Source: Ottelia alismoides (Eukaryota; Streptophyta; Magnoliopsida; Alismatales; Hydrocharitaceae). From it: DNA of 64,000 bases. The DNA lies in contig JAZKJV010000148.1 of the NCBI GenBank assembly GCA_037367405.1, positions 372,001 to 436,000 of the forward strand, written 5' to 3'. Below the pieces are notes generated by a model that was not told the DNA's origin, ran no database searches, and was given only the letters and a program-made list of their open reading frames with translations. Position 1 is the stretch's first letter. Each line of letters begins with the position of its first letter. Below, piece after piece: positions 24,488 to 35,955 of this stretch. Position numbers and translations under genes: made by a program.

Positions 24488-25544
24488 GTCTCCTTGTTTT
24501 AGTTTTTGGTTTTCATCTTTTTTTATGCTGTTTTCATACAAGCGCCTAACATTTTTATAGATTTTCATTTTAGTCCTAGGTGCTCAAAATCAGAGAGAGA
24601 TAGCAGAAAAGACGTGCAAGTTGATTCAATGATGTCATCATTGAACTTAATGATGCATGCTGAGTTAGAAGACTTACAGTGCATCCCAGCTCTCTCCATG
24701 CGGTATGCAAAAACAGAATTTTTAAACCTAGCTACATGTCGGTGTGCAATCGACAAAACCACCCAAAATAGTAGCTGCTATTAATCGTGAAGAACCAATT
24801 GCTAGTTATTCAGAAATGAGACCAAGGTTCGGTCTCTGATGACGATCGATGCTCGCCACAATGGGTCCTGCACATGCTGTATACGACCTCTAGCGGCACG
24901 CAGTCTCAGATTTCAATTACTAGCATTATTAATTTGACTAGATCCATACGTAGTAGACTATAGGAACATGCATTCTTATTAACGTGTGGACCTAGTTACC
25001 GAGTCAAGCAGCCTAAAGCTAGGGGCTTCATGCACACAAAACAAAGTAAAATAAAGAGGAAAGCTCAAAACAACGGAAAACAAAATAAAAAAGGTGATAA
25101 AACACGGAAAATTGCGACGAGGCCTCCAGGTGAACATGCACCCGGGCACTGGACCTCGTTGTGAAGAGTAGAGTCCAAGTTATATTACATGCCAAAATTT
25201 CCTCTCTCTCTCTCACCATAAAATTACAAAATTGAAATTTTTTCTAAGCTAATTCCTCCTCCTTCTTTCCTCGGTGCTCTCTCCAGCTAGTCAAGAAGAG
25301 AAGACCAGCCTCCTCCAGGCTTGGCTGTATTGACCTCCTAGGAAACTGTCCTCGCGTGGCGTGCCCTCACATCAAAGTTGCAAAATTTTGTCATTAGCAT
25401 TTTTAAATTATCAAAACAATAAATTTGGCAAAATCAATGAATATTTGCAACAAATATCAAAGAATTAATGTGCAAATAAATGAATCAATAAATCAGATAA
25501 ATCATTTTACAAAAATGACTGGCAAAAATAGGCTATGCTCATTG
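24488..25544 (-). mobile_element. 5' leader of a minus-strand gypsy element
   Basis: This stretch matches the leader at 53500-54387 (for example the GACCTCTAGCGGC block at about 24884 and 53875, and the CAGCTCTCTCCATGC block at about 24689 and 53661). No coding sequence of this element is present; the forward LTR at 21690-24487 interrupts it on the left. Confidence 0.7.
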
Positions 25545-25545
25545 C

Positions 25546-25564
25546 TCCCCAGCAACGACGCCAT
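25546..25564 (-). other. Gypsy primer-binding site (tRNA-Asp type)
   Basis: The minus strand reads ATGGCGTCGTTGCTGGGG, adjacent to the LTR edge at 25566. It has two or three differences from the usual TGGCGCCGTTGCCGGGG. Confidence 0.8.
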
Positions 25565-25565
25565 C

Positions 25566-28500
25566 TGATAAAGAGGATCTTGTGAGGGTCTGCTTTCAAT
25601 TAGCGTCGCTGTTGTGACCGCTCAACAAAACCCAACTTTAGTCAACAATTAACCCACAATATTGAATAAAGCAATTGAATCCCAAAAATGTGGAACTAAC
25701 ATTTATTTTCTCGACCATAAAATGCATAGTGTATAAGAATGTAGAGGTCGAACCACAGAGAGCAAAACATGTAGCCTACAATTATCTATGTACAACCAAG
25801 TCATTCCTTTGTATAATTCTTTTTGTGGGTTTTTAATAATAATTTTTTAATCTTATTTTTTTGTTTATATTTTTATATTTGATTTTTAATTTTCCGATTT
25901 TATATTTTCTTTTTAAAATTTACCCCTTTTTTATATTTCCTTTTTCTTTTATAAAAACAACATAGCCTATATAAGGCTTTATTTACACAAGACATAGAAA
26001 TATATATTTTAAATGCTATTAAATATAAGCAAAAAATTATGAAATAAATTGTTTTTGGATTTCTAATATTTTTTCTAAATTTTTTATATTTTCTCAGAAA
26101 TTTTTTTGCTAATTTTTATTTATTTTTAAAATAAAAAATATCCCAAATATAGGATTAATAAATAAACCGACATTGATTTGGGTTTTTAAAAAAATAAGTA
26201 AGTCCTAAAATTACACAAATTAATTTTAATATGCAAGTAATAATGTATAGATAATTATAACACAGAAAAACATATTTTTGGTATTTTATAGAATTTTTAT
26301 TTTTTGTTGGATTCTAGAGCTTTTTGTTTTTTTATTTTTTTCTTATTTTTAGGGTTTTTTGTTTTCTGGACACAATAAATATCAAAATATACCATATATT
26401 TTTTTTTTGGAATTTTAAAATTATTTTATATTTTTTGATATTTTATAAATTAGACATGGATTAATTAGGCTCCTTTTAATTTTTAATAAATAGATAAAAG
26501 GGGAAAATGCTAATTAAAAATAATAACGTGAATCTTCAAGGCCTAAAGTATTTATCCCTATTTTTTCGTATTTTTAGGAGCTAATCAGGTATTTTTAATA
26601 ATTAGATACAACATGCAAAAATACAGATCCTAACAGGTATGTTTTTGCAAAAAATGAAGTCTAGGGGCGTCTGTGCAAAAAACATCAAAAGTTTACAACA
26701 TTTATTTAATTTTTAATGGCTAAATTACAATTTCAAAACCCGTCAGGGTACGCATGCAAACAACCCATCACGTGGGACGACACATGATTCCTATAGACAG
26801 GGACTAAAATGTAAATCTGTGAACGTTCAGGGTTCTGCTTGCAAATTTCATAAAAATATAATAAGTGAATTTCGTTTTATTGGACTTTTTATAAATAAAC
26901 AAAATCGCTGGGTATCCTTGTAATTTTACACCTCACGCGGGACGACACGTGAGGTGACATTGAATGGACTTATTTGCAATTACAAGAAGTTCAGGGGTCC
27001 CTTTACAAAATTTCCACTTTATTTTAAATGTTATATTTTATCTACAGGACTAAATAATAAATACAAAAATGCGGGGTATAGGTTTGCAATTTACCCCATA
27101 AAGGCGCGCTAATCAACGACTGATGTTCCTATACTTATCCACGTGGCACGTCCATGTACGTCGATGACGGTTCGTCGATGATTGGTCTGGATCAGATCTT
27201 GAATCTTCATCGACGACCGAAACGTGGCTAGAATGAACGGTCACGAATGCAACTGGCATCTTCTCTTGATCTGACGGTGGTAGGGATGGGCATTGGGCTA
27301 GGCCGGCCCAACCCGAAGCCTGGCCCAAAAAGCCCGGCCCTGCCCAAGCCCAAGAGGACATTGGGTCAGGCATGGGCCTAAAAAATCGGCCCAATTTTTT
27401 TTGGGTCGGGCTCGGGTTTGGCATGGCCCAACCCAACCTGGCCCGAGGCCCATCCCGACATAGGCCCGAGTGGTGGCCTGTAGTATGGCCCGAGATTGAG
27501 ACCACGACCCAGCCCAAATGTGGCACGCATGCTTTAGTGAGGGACATAAGTCCCCTCCCAGCTCCCCCCCCTCACGCCAAACATGGTTCATGCCACAGGC
27601 TCCTAACCCCTCATGCACGAGAAACCCAAATCCCACTCCCAAAACCCCAAGTTGTATTGTCCTCCAAGGCTCCAAGCTTAGTTGATAAGGTATATCATTG
27701 TTGAAGAATCTTTTTTTTCGATAGCAACTGAAATTTAATTATGTGGTGGTTTTAGAAAGTTTGACATTGTATTGTCACTAGAACATCATTGTTTTACAAT
27801 TGAAGAGATTAATTTACAATTTTACAATGTTTTTTTCATAAGTAATATAATATTATTCTCTATTTTGTTGGTTAATGGTTTGTGTCTTATATTACATGTG
27901 AGGAGGATGGTATGTTCAATCTAGGGGTTTTTTCAGGCTAGAAATCATCCATGTAGTCACATTTCTTGAAGAAGGAAAGGATTGAATGTTGTCAGGAGGA
28001 ATTCGTGGCAATTAATCATGACAAGTACAAGGTATGTTTGTATAGGTCCGCAGAACATGTCTAGTCTTGGGCCGGCCAGCCCAAGCCTGGCCCAAAGGAA
28101 ATGGGCCGAGCCTGAGCTTGAGCTGAACAACAAGAAAATTTGCGGGCCTAGGCCCAACCCAAGGCCTAAAATAATTAGATGGTCGTGGGCCTGGGCCCTT
28201 CAGGGCCCGGTCCAGCCCTGCCCATGCAAAAAATATGAAACCACCTCCATTAAATAGCTCATGAAAATTTATATACAATTAGGGGTGATTTTAATATATT
28301 TTGAGTTTTTAAAAGATATGAGTCTGTGAAGTTGGGATTTTGGCTTTTTATTTTGTGTATAAAAGTACTATGTATATTATTTTTACGCAAACTCAATTTT
28401 GTATTTTTATCTATATTATTATCTACAACTTTTATGTACAAAGTTTCTTTATTTGATGAATAAATAATAAAGAATAAAATGAGTGTCAAAAAAGCTTTAT

Positions 28501-28806
28501 TAAATGAATAAATAAATGGGTTTTATTGTATTTTTGGCCCTTATCTCCCCCTACTTTATTCCTTATCGATCAACTCAATTCTTTACTTGGTCTCGGGGTT
28601 TAGGGTCATAAAATATCTTCGATATTTTATTCTTATTCTTTTCTTCTCTTTATTCTATAATTTTGACATTAAAAACATATTATTACACAAGAAATGCAAT
28701 AAATGATGAATGCTATTTCGTACAAAATTGATGCTATTTACATGCGTTGACTAGAGTTTTTAAGGTCAAAATGATAGAATCAATGTGTTGAAATGGAGAT
28801 TCATCA
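25566..28806 (-). repeat. Gypsy 5' LTR inserted in a copia protease relic
   Basis: The LTR starts TGATGAATCTCC on the minus strand at 28806 and ends at 25566 beside the primer site. The motif GGTCGAACCACAGAGAGC (about 25747) matches the U5 motif of the other copies. The block 28540-28800 is nearly the same as 46480-46746. A hAT-like insertion occupies 27281-28228. On the right it interrupts a copia protease frame immediately after a Phe-Asp-Gly-Val-Val stretch; the flanking TTACT (28807-28811) differs by one base from GTACT at 58036-58040, the left flank of the LTR in the second copy of this block. Confidence 0.82.
27281..28228. mobile_element. hAT-like non-autonomous element (tentative)
   Basis: The left end, TAGGGATGGGCATTGGGC, and the inverse of the right end, GCATGGGCAGGGCTGGACC, form imperfect inverted repeats. 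Both ends are surrounded by dense GGCCC/GGGCC arrays (27290-27520 and 28065-28220), as seen in plant hAT-type elements. I see no transposase and no clean 8-bp target duplication. The frames across the GGCCC arrays arise from base composition. Confidence 0.45.
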
Positions 28807-30128
28807 TTACTACTCCATCAAACATGCGAAATTGCACAGATCCAATCCCCTTGACGTGGTGAACCTCTCCCCCTTCCATCTTGATCATGTCATTATTGCA
28901 TGCTTGATATGTAGTGTATTGCTCCTTGGATGAGCGCATGTGATGTGAACATGTCGAGTCCAAAAGCCATCTTGAATCTGCCTTCATCTCCCTAGAGCAC
29001 GCTCGCAAGTCTCTCTCGCAGAGTGCGGTAGAATCCTCACGACCGGATTCAGAATCACCAACCTTCTTCTTTCCTGTCTCCTTCTTACATCTCGGATAAT
29101 CAACTATTTAGTGAACCTCTTGTCACAATAGAAGCATCTGATCAGACCTCATGACTTGGATCGACCTCTAAATCATGTCTCCCTTGATCTTGAACGTCTA
29201 CCCTCGGTTGTCAGAACCTCACCTTCATTATTCATTGCCTCATCCGTCGACCTCTGTCGAAACTCATTCATAAGCAGTGAAGCAACTGTCTCATCCAGTA
29301 TGATAGTCTCCTTGCCATAGAGTAACATCATCACAATATGATCATAGGAAGATGGAAGGGAACTGAACAAGATCAGTGCCTTATCGTACTCATTGAAGAG
29401 AGATTCTCATTTTGCATTTTCTCTTCAAGTGTGAGCGTGTCTGTCAGAATCTTGTTGAATTCATCCAAGTGCACTTCAAGCTTTGTCCCCTCGATTATCT
29501 TTAGACCATAGAGCTTCTTCATCAATAGTCGGTTCGTCAAAGATTTGGACTTGTATCATCCCTGGAGCTTTATCCAAACCTCTGTTGGATCCTTCAGACC
29601 GATGACTTCGCGAAGAGTGTTGCCTGCTAAGAACAGTTGTATTGTACTGTTCACGAGATCCCGCATCTCCTTCCACTCTTCCTCTATTATCTTCTCTGGC
29701 TTCTTTTCTTTATCCTAGAGAGATTTCACAAGTTCTTCTCACGTATGTTCTTCACCCATTGTTGCCATAAGATGGAGTCATTCTTCCCATTGAAGGGTTC
29801 CATGGAGAACGATGCACCCCTTGACGAAAATTTTACCATCCGCTTTCCTATCGTACCTCATTATATACTCTGAAAACTCATAACAGAATCTTTCCTATTT
29901 GAATCGTCCAACTCGTACGGAGTGCATAAAAACCTCCATCTGGACTCTTGGATCACCTCAGTTGGACTCTGTATGCTCCCGATCTCAACGGTTCACCGTA
30001 ACCATTGATTATTCACAGCCTCTAGAGAAGGCACACTTATCGTATCACATCATCTCTTGATGTCGAATCTCGCTCTGATCAATCATGTCGTATCCCTTGT
30101 TCTCGTCCAACCAAGCTATGATATCACT
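28807..30128 (-). pseudogene. Copia relic: leader, gag and start of protease
   Basis: Read on the minus strand from 30118, a short leader is followed by a gag start (SSRGASFSMEPFNGKND type), degenerate gag, a decayed zinc knuckle near 29130 (CFYCDK), and the protease start (28807-29008) with WLLDSTCSHHMRSSKEQY and GIGSVQFRMFDGVV. In this lineage the catalytic box is D-S-x-C/A. Many stops and frameshifts are present. The protease is cut at 28806 by the gypsy LTR. The family differs from the Angela-like element at 4703-13927. Confidence 0.75.
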
Positions 30129-30574
30129 TGTTAAGTTACGATCCGATATCGTCTCCTTTCAGATACCAGTTGTTGGGGATACGACCCATCGGTATCGCCT
30201 CTACTCGGATACCAGATAAACCTTCAGATACGGATCACCTTATACAGATGCAGATGCACAATCGACCACCACCACGAAAGCACGTGAAGAAAAAACAATC
30301 AAATATAACGATGGTCAATCACCTCTCGTGACCACGAGAGAAGAAAGATCACTATAAGAAGAATAAGTACAACTCTCTCCGTTACCTCGCTCTCTCACCT
30401 CTCTCTCTCCTCTCTCTTTCTCTCTTTCTCTCTTTTCTCGTGTGGTATTCCATCTTCTTGTGGTGTAGAGGTAATACCTCCACCTCCCTCTCTATATATG
30501 GCCCAATTACGACCCCATAGTCCTATTCCCAATAGGATATAAATAAAATACAATTTAACTACTATTTCCAATAG
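30129..30574 (-). repeat. Copia LTR, outer end missing
   Basis: It is similar to 31658-32152, beginning TGTTAAGTTACGATC on the plus strand at 30129. It lacks roughly the outer 80 bases, and at about 30575 runs directly into gag of the next copy. The adjacent primer site is decayed (TGATATCAC in place of TGATACCAG). A TC-rich stretch lies at about 30393-30437. Confidence 0.75.
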
Positions 30575-31657
30575 TAATCACCAACCATCTTCTTTACTTT
30601 CTCCTTCTGACATCTCGGAGAATTAGCTATTTTGTGACCCTCCTTGTCACAATAGAAGCATCTGATCATACCTTGTGACTTGGATCTACCTCTAAATTAT
30701 GTCTCCCTTGATCTTGAATGTCTATCCTCAGTTGCCAGAACCTGACCTTCAACTTTTGTTGCCTCATCCTTCGACCTTTGTCGAGACTCATTCATAAGCA
30801 GCAAATCAATTGTCTCGTCCAATGTGATAGTCTCCTTGCCATAGAGTAACATCGCCACAATATGATCTTAGGAAGATGGAAGGGAACTCAACCAGAACAG
30901 TGCCTTATCCTCATCACTAAAGAGAGATTCTCCTTTTGCATTTTTCTCCTCAAGTGTGAGAACGTCTGCGAGAATCTTGTTGAATTCATCGAAGTGAGCT
31001 TCAAGCTCGTACCCTCATTCATCTTTAGTATGTATGGCTTCTTCTTCGACAATAACAGTTCATTAAAGATTTGGACTTGTACCGTCCCTCGAGGTTTATC
31101 CAAACCTCTGCTGGATCCTCCAGAGAGATGACTTCACGAAGAGTGTTATATGTCAAGAACAATTGTAATGTACTATTCGCGAGATCCGTCATCTCCTTCT
31201 ACTCATCCTCTTTCATTTTCTCCGGCTTCTTTTCTTTATCTTGGAGAGCTTTCATAAGTCCTTCTCGTGTGAGTATGTTCAACATACGTTGTTCCATAAA
31301 GTGAAGTCGTTCTCCCCGTTGAAGGGTTCCACGGAGAACGATGCACCCTTCGATGATAATTTCGCCATCTGCTTTCCTATCATACCTCCTTGTACAATCT
31401 GAAAAACCAGAGCAAAATATTCTCGATCTGAATGATCCAACTCGTCCGGAGTGCGCAAAACTCCTATCTGGATTCTTGGAGCACCTGAATTGGACTCTGG
31501 ATGCTCCTGATTGCAACGGTTCACCGTAATCGTTGGTTCTTCATAGTCTCTGAAGATGGCACACCTGTTGCGTCACGTCGTCTCCTTGAGGTCAAATCTC
31601 GCTCTGATCTACCACATCGTGTCCCTCGTTATCGTTGAATCAAACTCTGATACCAGT
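30575..31657 (-). pseudogene. Second copy of copia gag and leader
   Basis: On the minus strand this runs from the primer site at 31645-31655 through a gag start (AKLSSKGASFSVEPFNGEND, near 31370-31310), then capsid with EGRYKSKSLM-like sequence, to a zinc knuckle near 30650 (CFYCDKEGHKIAN followed by Ser where the family has Cys). Frameshifts and stops break it. It repeats 28990-30118, giving an LTR-gag-LTR-gag arrangement that I interpret as two partial copies joined by recombination or deletion. Confidence 0.75.
31645..31655 (-). other. Copia primer-binding site (tRNA-Met type)
   Basis: The minus strand reads TGGTATCAGAG, two bases from the LTR edge at 31658. Confidence 0.85.
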
Positions 31658-32152
31658 TGTTAAGTTACTTTCTGGTATCGTCTCCTCTGAGATACTGGTT
31701 CTTGGGAATACGACCCATAGGTATCACCTCTGCTTGGGTATCGGATGAACCCTCGGACACGAACCACTTTACACGGATGCAGATGCACAATCGACCACCA
31801 TTACAGAAGCACGTGAAGAAAAGAACAATCAGATATAACAGTGGTCGGCCACTTCTCGCGACCATCGAAGAAGAAAGATAACTATAAGAAGAACATGCAC
31901 AACTCTCTCCATTACCTCATTCTCTCACCTCTCTCTCTCTTCTCCCCCCCTCTTACTCTCTTTTCTTTTGTGGTATTCCCTCTTGCAGTGGTGTAGAGTC
32001 AATGTCTCCACCCTTCTCTATATATAGCCCAGTTACAACCCCATAGTCCTATTCCCAATAGGATTATAAATAAAATACAACTCAACTACTATTTGAATTA
32101 GGAGTTTATTCCCATTAAGATTCATTATCCTAATTTAACTCTAATCCTAACA
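31658..32152 (-). repeat. Copia LTR (495 bp)
   Basis: The minus strand starts TGTTAGGATTAGAG at 32152 and ends CTTAACA at 31658. A minus-strand TATA-like TATATATAG is at about 32020-32030, followed by a CT/GA-rich tract. The same LTR with the same right flank occurs at 62443-62962, so it inserted before the block was duplicated. Confidence 0.85.
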
Positions 32153-32938
32153 TACTAAAGCCTCTAATATTCCAAGATAGTATTTTAGTATCCATCAAAG
32201 CAAACCAGATCTTGTTGTTTGTGTAGGAAAGTGTTTGAATCTTTAGGGGGATGAGGTCTGCATGTTCTAAACTTTTTAAATAAAAAAGATTTTATTTGGT
32301 GAATCCTCAAGGAGAGGGGTAAGGATGATAAAGTATCTTTGTATAGTTTTAAAGTGCTCGGGTATAGTTGACTCGTTAAATTAAGGGGGAGACAATAAGT
32401 CAAAATGTTCTAACGATGGAGAAAAAGTGTAGGAAGGAAGCCATGTATTAGAGGTACATAAGGATGATGAATCATCATCTTTCTTTGCTTCTTGTGTGGC
32501 GGGTTCCTTCTGGCTTGAGGATGCACCTGGGGGCTTTCGACTAATAGGTGTAGATGTATTTGCTTTGGAGGGACTGGCTTTAGGGGGTGGCTCCGATGCT
32601 GAGGGCGATTTATTTTTTTTCTTCTAAAAACCAGTATTTTTATAACATTTTGTGCGTGTAAAGGTGATGTGTGTGTAAAAGTGATATGTGTGTCTGTGTA
32701 TATATATATATAGTACACTTCAAGGATTAAAACTAATTGGCCCGTTTTCTTTTGTCTGGTTATTGTTCCCTCATCGAGTGAGCATTAAATTGATAAACTT
32801 GAATTTTTAAAGTTGTTTCCTTTGCCATATATGCTGACAAAATTGGTTAAAACTTAAAATAGATGCAAGCAATTGTTTGAATCCACCAGAGCAAAGGATA
32901 CTTTCCTGAGGACATCATACATCAGAATATAGATTATA
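32153..32938. other. Gene-island flank shared with the second block copy
   Basis: This is about 0.79 kb of non-repetitive-looking DNA that reappears at 62963-63750. Within it, the minus strand at about 32600-32440 has a short Lys/Pro/Ser-rich reading frame (SKANTSTPISRKP and KEPATQEAKKDD) whose counterpart at about 63430-63270 keeps the KKEPATQEAKKDD segment. It may be a relic exon. A short (TA)n run lies at 32699-32711. Confidence 0.6.
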
Positions 32939-34486
32939 CTAGGTGTTTGCACGCGCTTCGCGGCGTGAGTAGTTTTTAAGTTAAAGCATGAAGTTAAGAG
33001 GTTAAATTATAAGAATGTACATAGAACTTATATTGTATATAATTTATCTATCTTTTAAAAAGATTATACTTCAGGTAATGTTATTTAAAAAAACGTAAAA
33101 AGTAGGAAATTAAGATGTTAAATTATAAGAATGTACTTAAAAACCAATTGACAAATTATAGAGAAATATAATGCGCACAATTTATCTATATTTTGATTAG
33201 AATGTCCTTTAAGTAATATTATTTAAAAATCATTATTTTTATATTAAAATTATTTTTTTTTGCTTTGAAACAATGTCTCCATTTAAAAATACAAAATCAT
33301 TCAAATACAAAATTACAAATAGATATGTATATATAAATATTAATATAATAAATATAAATGAAAAATATGATATTTATAATTTATAATTTAACAAATATAT
33401 TAGAGTAGAGAGAGAAAATAGGAGAGAGAGATGCTTCACATTCAAGCTAGTTCAATAGTTTATTTAGGAATGGATAACTTGGATGTTTAAGGTAGGTTCG
33501 TTAGTTTTTTTAATTTAATAACTTGTAAGGTTTTGATGTGAATTACTTTTTTATTTGACATAGACACAACGATAATTTGGATATAATATATATAGTAATA
33601 ATGCTTTCGTGTATGCTCAAAAACTTAATTACTTTACTTTTTTATGAATTGAAATCGAAAATACAACAAAGAAAGAGATCATATAGATACCTTTGTCAAA
33701 TTTTAATCATACCATAATTTAATACAATCGATACATATGTCGGAGCATCCTTACACCATTTTGTTATTTTGTTAGTGGAAGAAAGATTTAAGACAATCTC
33801 TATATAGAGTATTTAGTAGCAGTTGACAAAAAAGGACATAACATTAATATTATTCAAAGAGTGTAAAGTCAATTTCTTTTCACAAAAAGAAAATGAATTA
33901 ATGTTGTAAATAATTTATATATATAAGATGAAAGTAGAAGAACATAACAAATCATCTATAACTTCCTCAATTGATACATGATCAGACTATTTTCCCACCA
34001 TCTATTTTTTAAATTATTTTTCTAAGGTTTGTTCAAAAACTAAGAGCAAATGATTGAATTCTTTTGTAGTGGTAGTGGCAGAGATGAACACCATTTTGAT
34101 CAAATATATTTATACCTTTAATTTTTATTTTTCACTGAAAATGTATTTCTTATTGTAAATAATGAGCTACTTTTATGATGTCCTTATCATTTAAAGTATT
34201 TTGCCTGAATTTATTATCTATTTGTTGTTAGGATGAAGGGAGAAGATGGTATTAAATGTTCAAATAAGAAAGACATGAGAGAGAAAAGGAGATGTAATGA
34301 GAGAGGTATTTTGGCGTGAGAGAAAAAAGAAGAAAGATTGGGAAACGTGCCAAAAGGGGGAGAGAGAGAGCGTGGATTAAATAGGATTGGAGAGAGAGGC
34401 GGATAGAAATGGGAGTAAAGATGGAGAGGGTGCCATGTGTCATAAGAGAGGAAGAGTTGGGAGAGAACCCAGCTTTAGTTAGTTAA
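32939..34486 (-). mobile_element. Non-autonomous Helitron 1
   Basis: On the minus strand the element ends with a hairpin (CACGC/GCGTG arms, 32950-32967), an 11-base tail and CTAG (32939-32942) followed by T, which is the Helitron 3' signature. Its 5' end lies at about 34486, directly joined to the 3' CTAG of the next Helitron, and lacks a clear TC. The body is AT-rich with a GA-rich stretch and has no Rep/helicase frame. The empty site at 63748-63764 supports the insertion. Confidence 0.85.
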
Positions 34487-35614
34487 CTAGGAAGCATACC
34501 CGCGCTTCGCGGCGGAATCAGACGACAAAAGAGAAATTTAATAAATACTACAAAGTTTAATAGTAAGTAAATTTAATAATGTAATTAGTAAGAATACAAG
34601 TGATAGATGTTGATTTTTAAAATAGAATTGGATTAAACTCATATGTATAGTTTAAGTAAAATTTTTGGGAAGCAAATAATATGTGCAAGAAAGTGTGAAT
34701 ATGTGTAAAGTCCAAAAGTGAAGCTAACAATTTACATAGGAATTGTCTTAGTGGGAAATAATAAAATAACAAAGGAAAGTAACTAAAAATAATACATTTT
34801 TTAAGAAAATTTTTCATATAACTTGTATATTTAAAAACTATTATGTTAACGTATTTATATATTTGATTATGAGTTTTAGATAGATTTTATTTAAAAAATA
34901 AATGGATTAAATTGTTATTTGTATTTATACTTTTATCGAGATTATTATGATAAAAATATTTATTCATTTTTCTTGATATATTTTATATATTTGATATTAC
35001 TTTTAATTAAGTTATTATTTATACAATAAATAATCGATCTATGATTATCAAAATATGCTCTAGTAATCCATAGACATATAAATGTATAAGAAATAATGTG
35101 AAAAGATTTCAAATTAATTTGATTGATGGATATAATTAAAATGAAATCTAATATTTATGCCACCCTAATTTCAAAAAGATGAGGAAAAATAAGTTATGTG
35201 TATATAAATGACACAAACATATATATATATACATATATCGATATAATAAATATAAAGAAAAATATATTATATATAATTTTTAATTTAACAAATATAACAA
35301 ATATGTATACATAAATATAAATATAATATGATATTTATAATTTTAATTTAACAAATATATTAGAGGAGAGATAGAGAGAAAAGAGGAGAGGGAGGGAGGC
35401 ATTAGAGAGAGAAAGAAGAGAGAGAGATTGTGAGGAAGAGAGGGGAGAGAGTGAGTGGAAAGAGAGAGAAAGAGAGTGTGGATGTGTACGTGGTTTAAGG
35501 GAGGAAATGGAGAGAGAGGGCGGAGGGAGAGAATGGAAGAAAAAGAGGGTGCCATGTGGCTGTAGGAGGAAGGGGGGAAAGAAAAACCCTCTATTAGTAT
35601 ATGTTATAGATAGA
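34487..35614 (-). mobile_element. Non-autonomous Helitron 2
   Basis: On the minus strand the 5' end is TCTATCTATAACATATAC (from 35614), preceded by A; the 3' end has a hairpin (34499-34515, arms CCGC/GCGGG), a 12-base tail and CTAG (34487-34490) followed by T. It shares its body with Helitron 1 (35310-35400 matches 33350-33440; both have CACATGGCACCCTCT near the 5' end). There is no coding sequence. The pair is head-to-tail in one insertion. It ends about 340 bp upstream of the peptide gene. Confidence 0.88.
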
Positions 35615-35955
35615 TTATCTTTCCCCGTGGAGTGGACTTTTATGCAAACGATTAATATAGTTTTATGCAATATATTCCCAAGAACTTGGTGCTTATCATG
35701 CATTTCCATAAGATAAACCCGAAAAATAGAGAAGCTGTCTCTTTCGTAGCAGGTGAAGCACTATAATTAACGTGAGTTTATCTCTATGCTCGAGACCTTG
35801 TAAACAAACAACTGCCGCCAAGTAATACTGGAGATATATAATATCAAAGAAAAAGAGAACATCAATACTGACCACTTCAATGTAAATCTCTGTATAAATA
35901 GAGGAAGAAGGGAACCTCGAGACACCACACAAAGGAGTTCACCAATCTTGCAGCA
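35615..35955 (+). promoter_or_regulatory. Promoter and 5' UTR of the secreted peptide gene
   Basis: The TATA box TATAAATA (35893-35900) lies 56 bp before the ATG, so transcription should start near 35925-35932. The stretch 35615-35862 is repeated almost base for base at 63763-64000, which shows it is part of a duplicated gene unit. The Helitron pair ends immediately upstream at 35614 and so separates this proximal promoter from its older upstream DNA. Confidence 0.75.
35893..35900 (+). promoter_or_regulatory. TATA box of the peptide gene
   Basis: TATAAATA is followed by GAGGAAG and an ACACCACACAAAG stretch around the likely start site, with a good plant start context (CAATGGC) 56 bp downstream. 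Confidence 0.8.

Noticed and set aside
27113..27704. Overlapping Pro/Gly/Trp-rich frames of 110-144 residues on both strands
   Set aside because: They arise from the GGCCC arrays at the end of the hAT-like element; both strands and several frames are open at once and no domain is recognisable.
32939..35614. Reading the 2.7-kb insertion as a MITE or LTR element
   Set aside because: There are no terminal inverted repeats, no TG...CA ends and no target duplication; the hairpin-CTAG-T 3' end, TC 5' end and A/T insertion point fit a Helitron.
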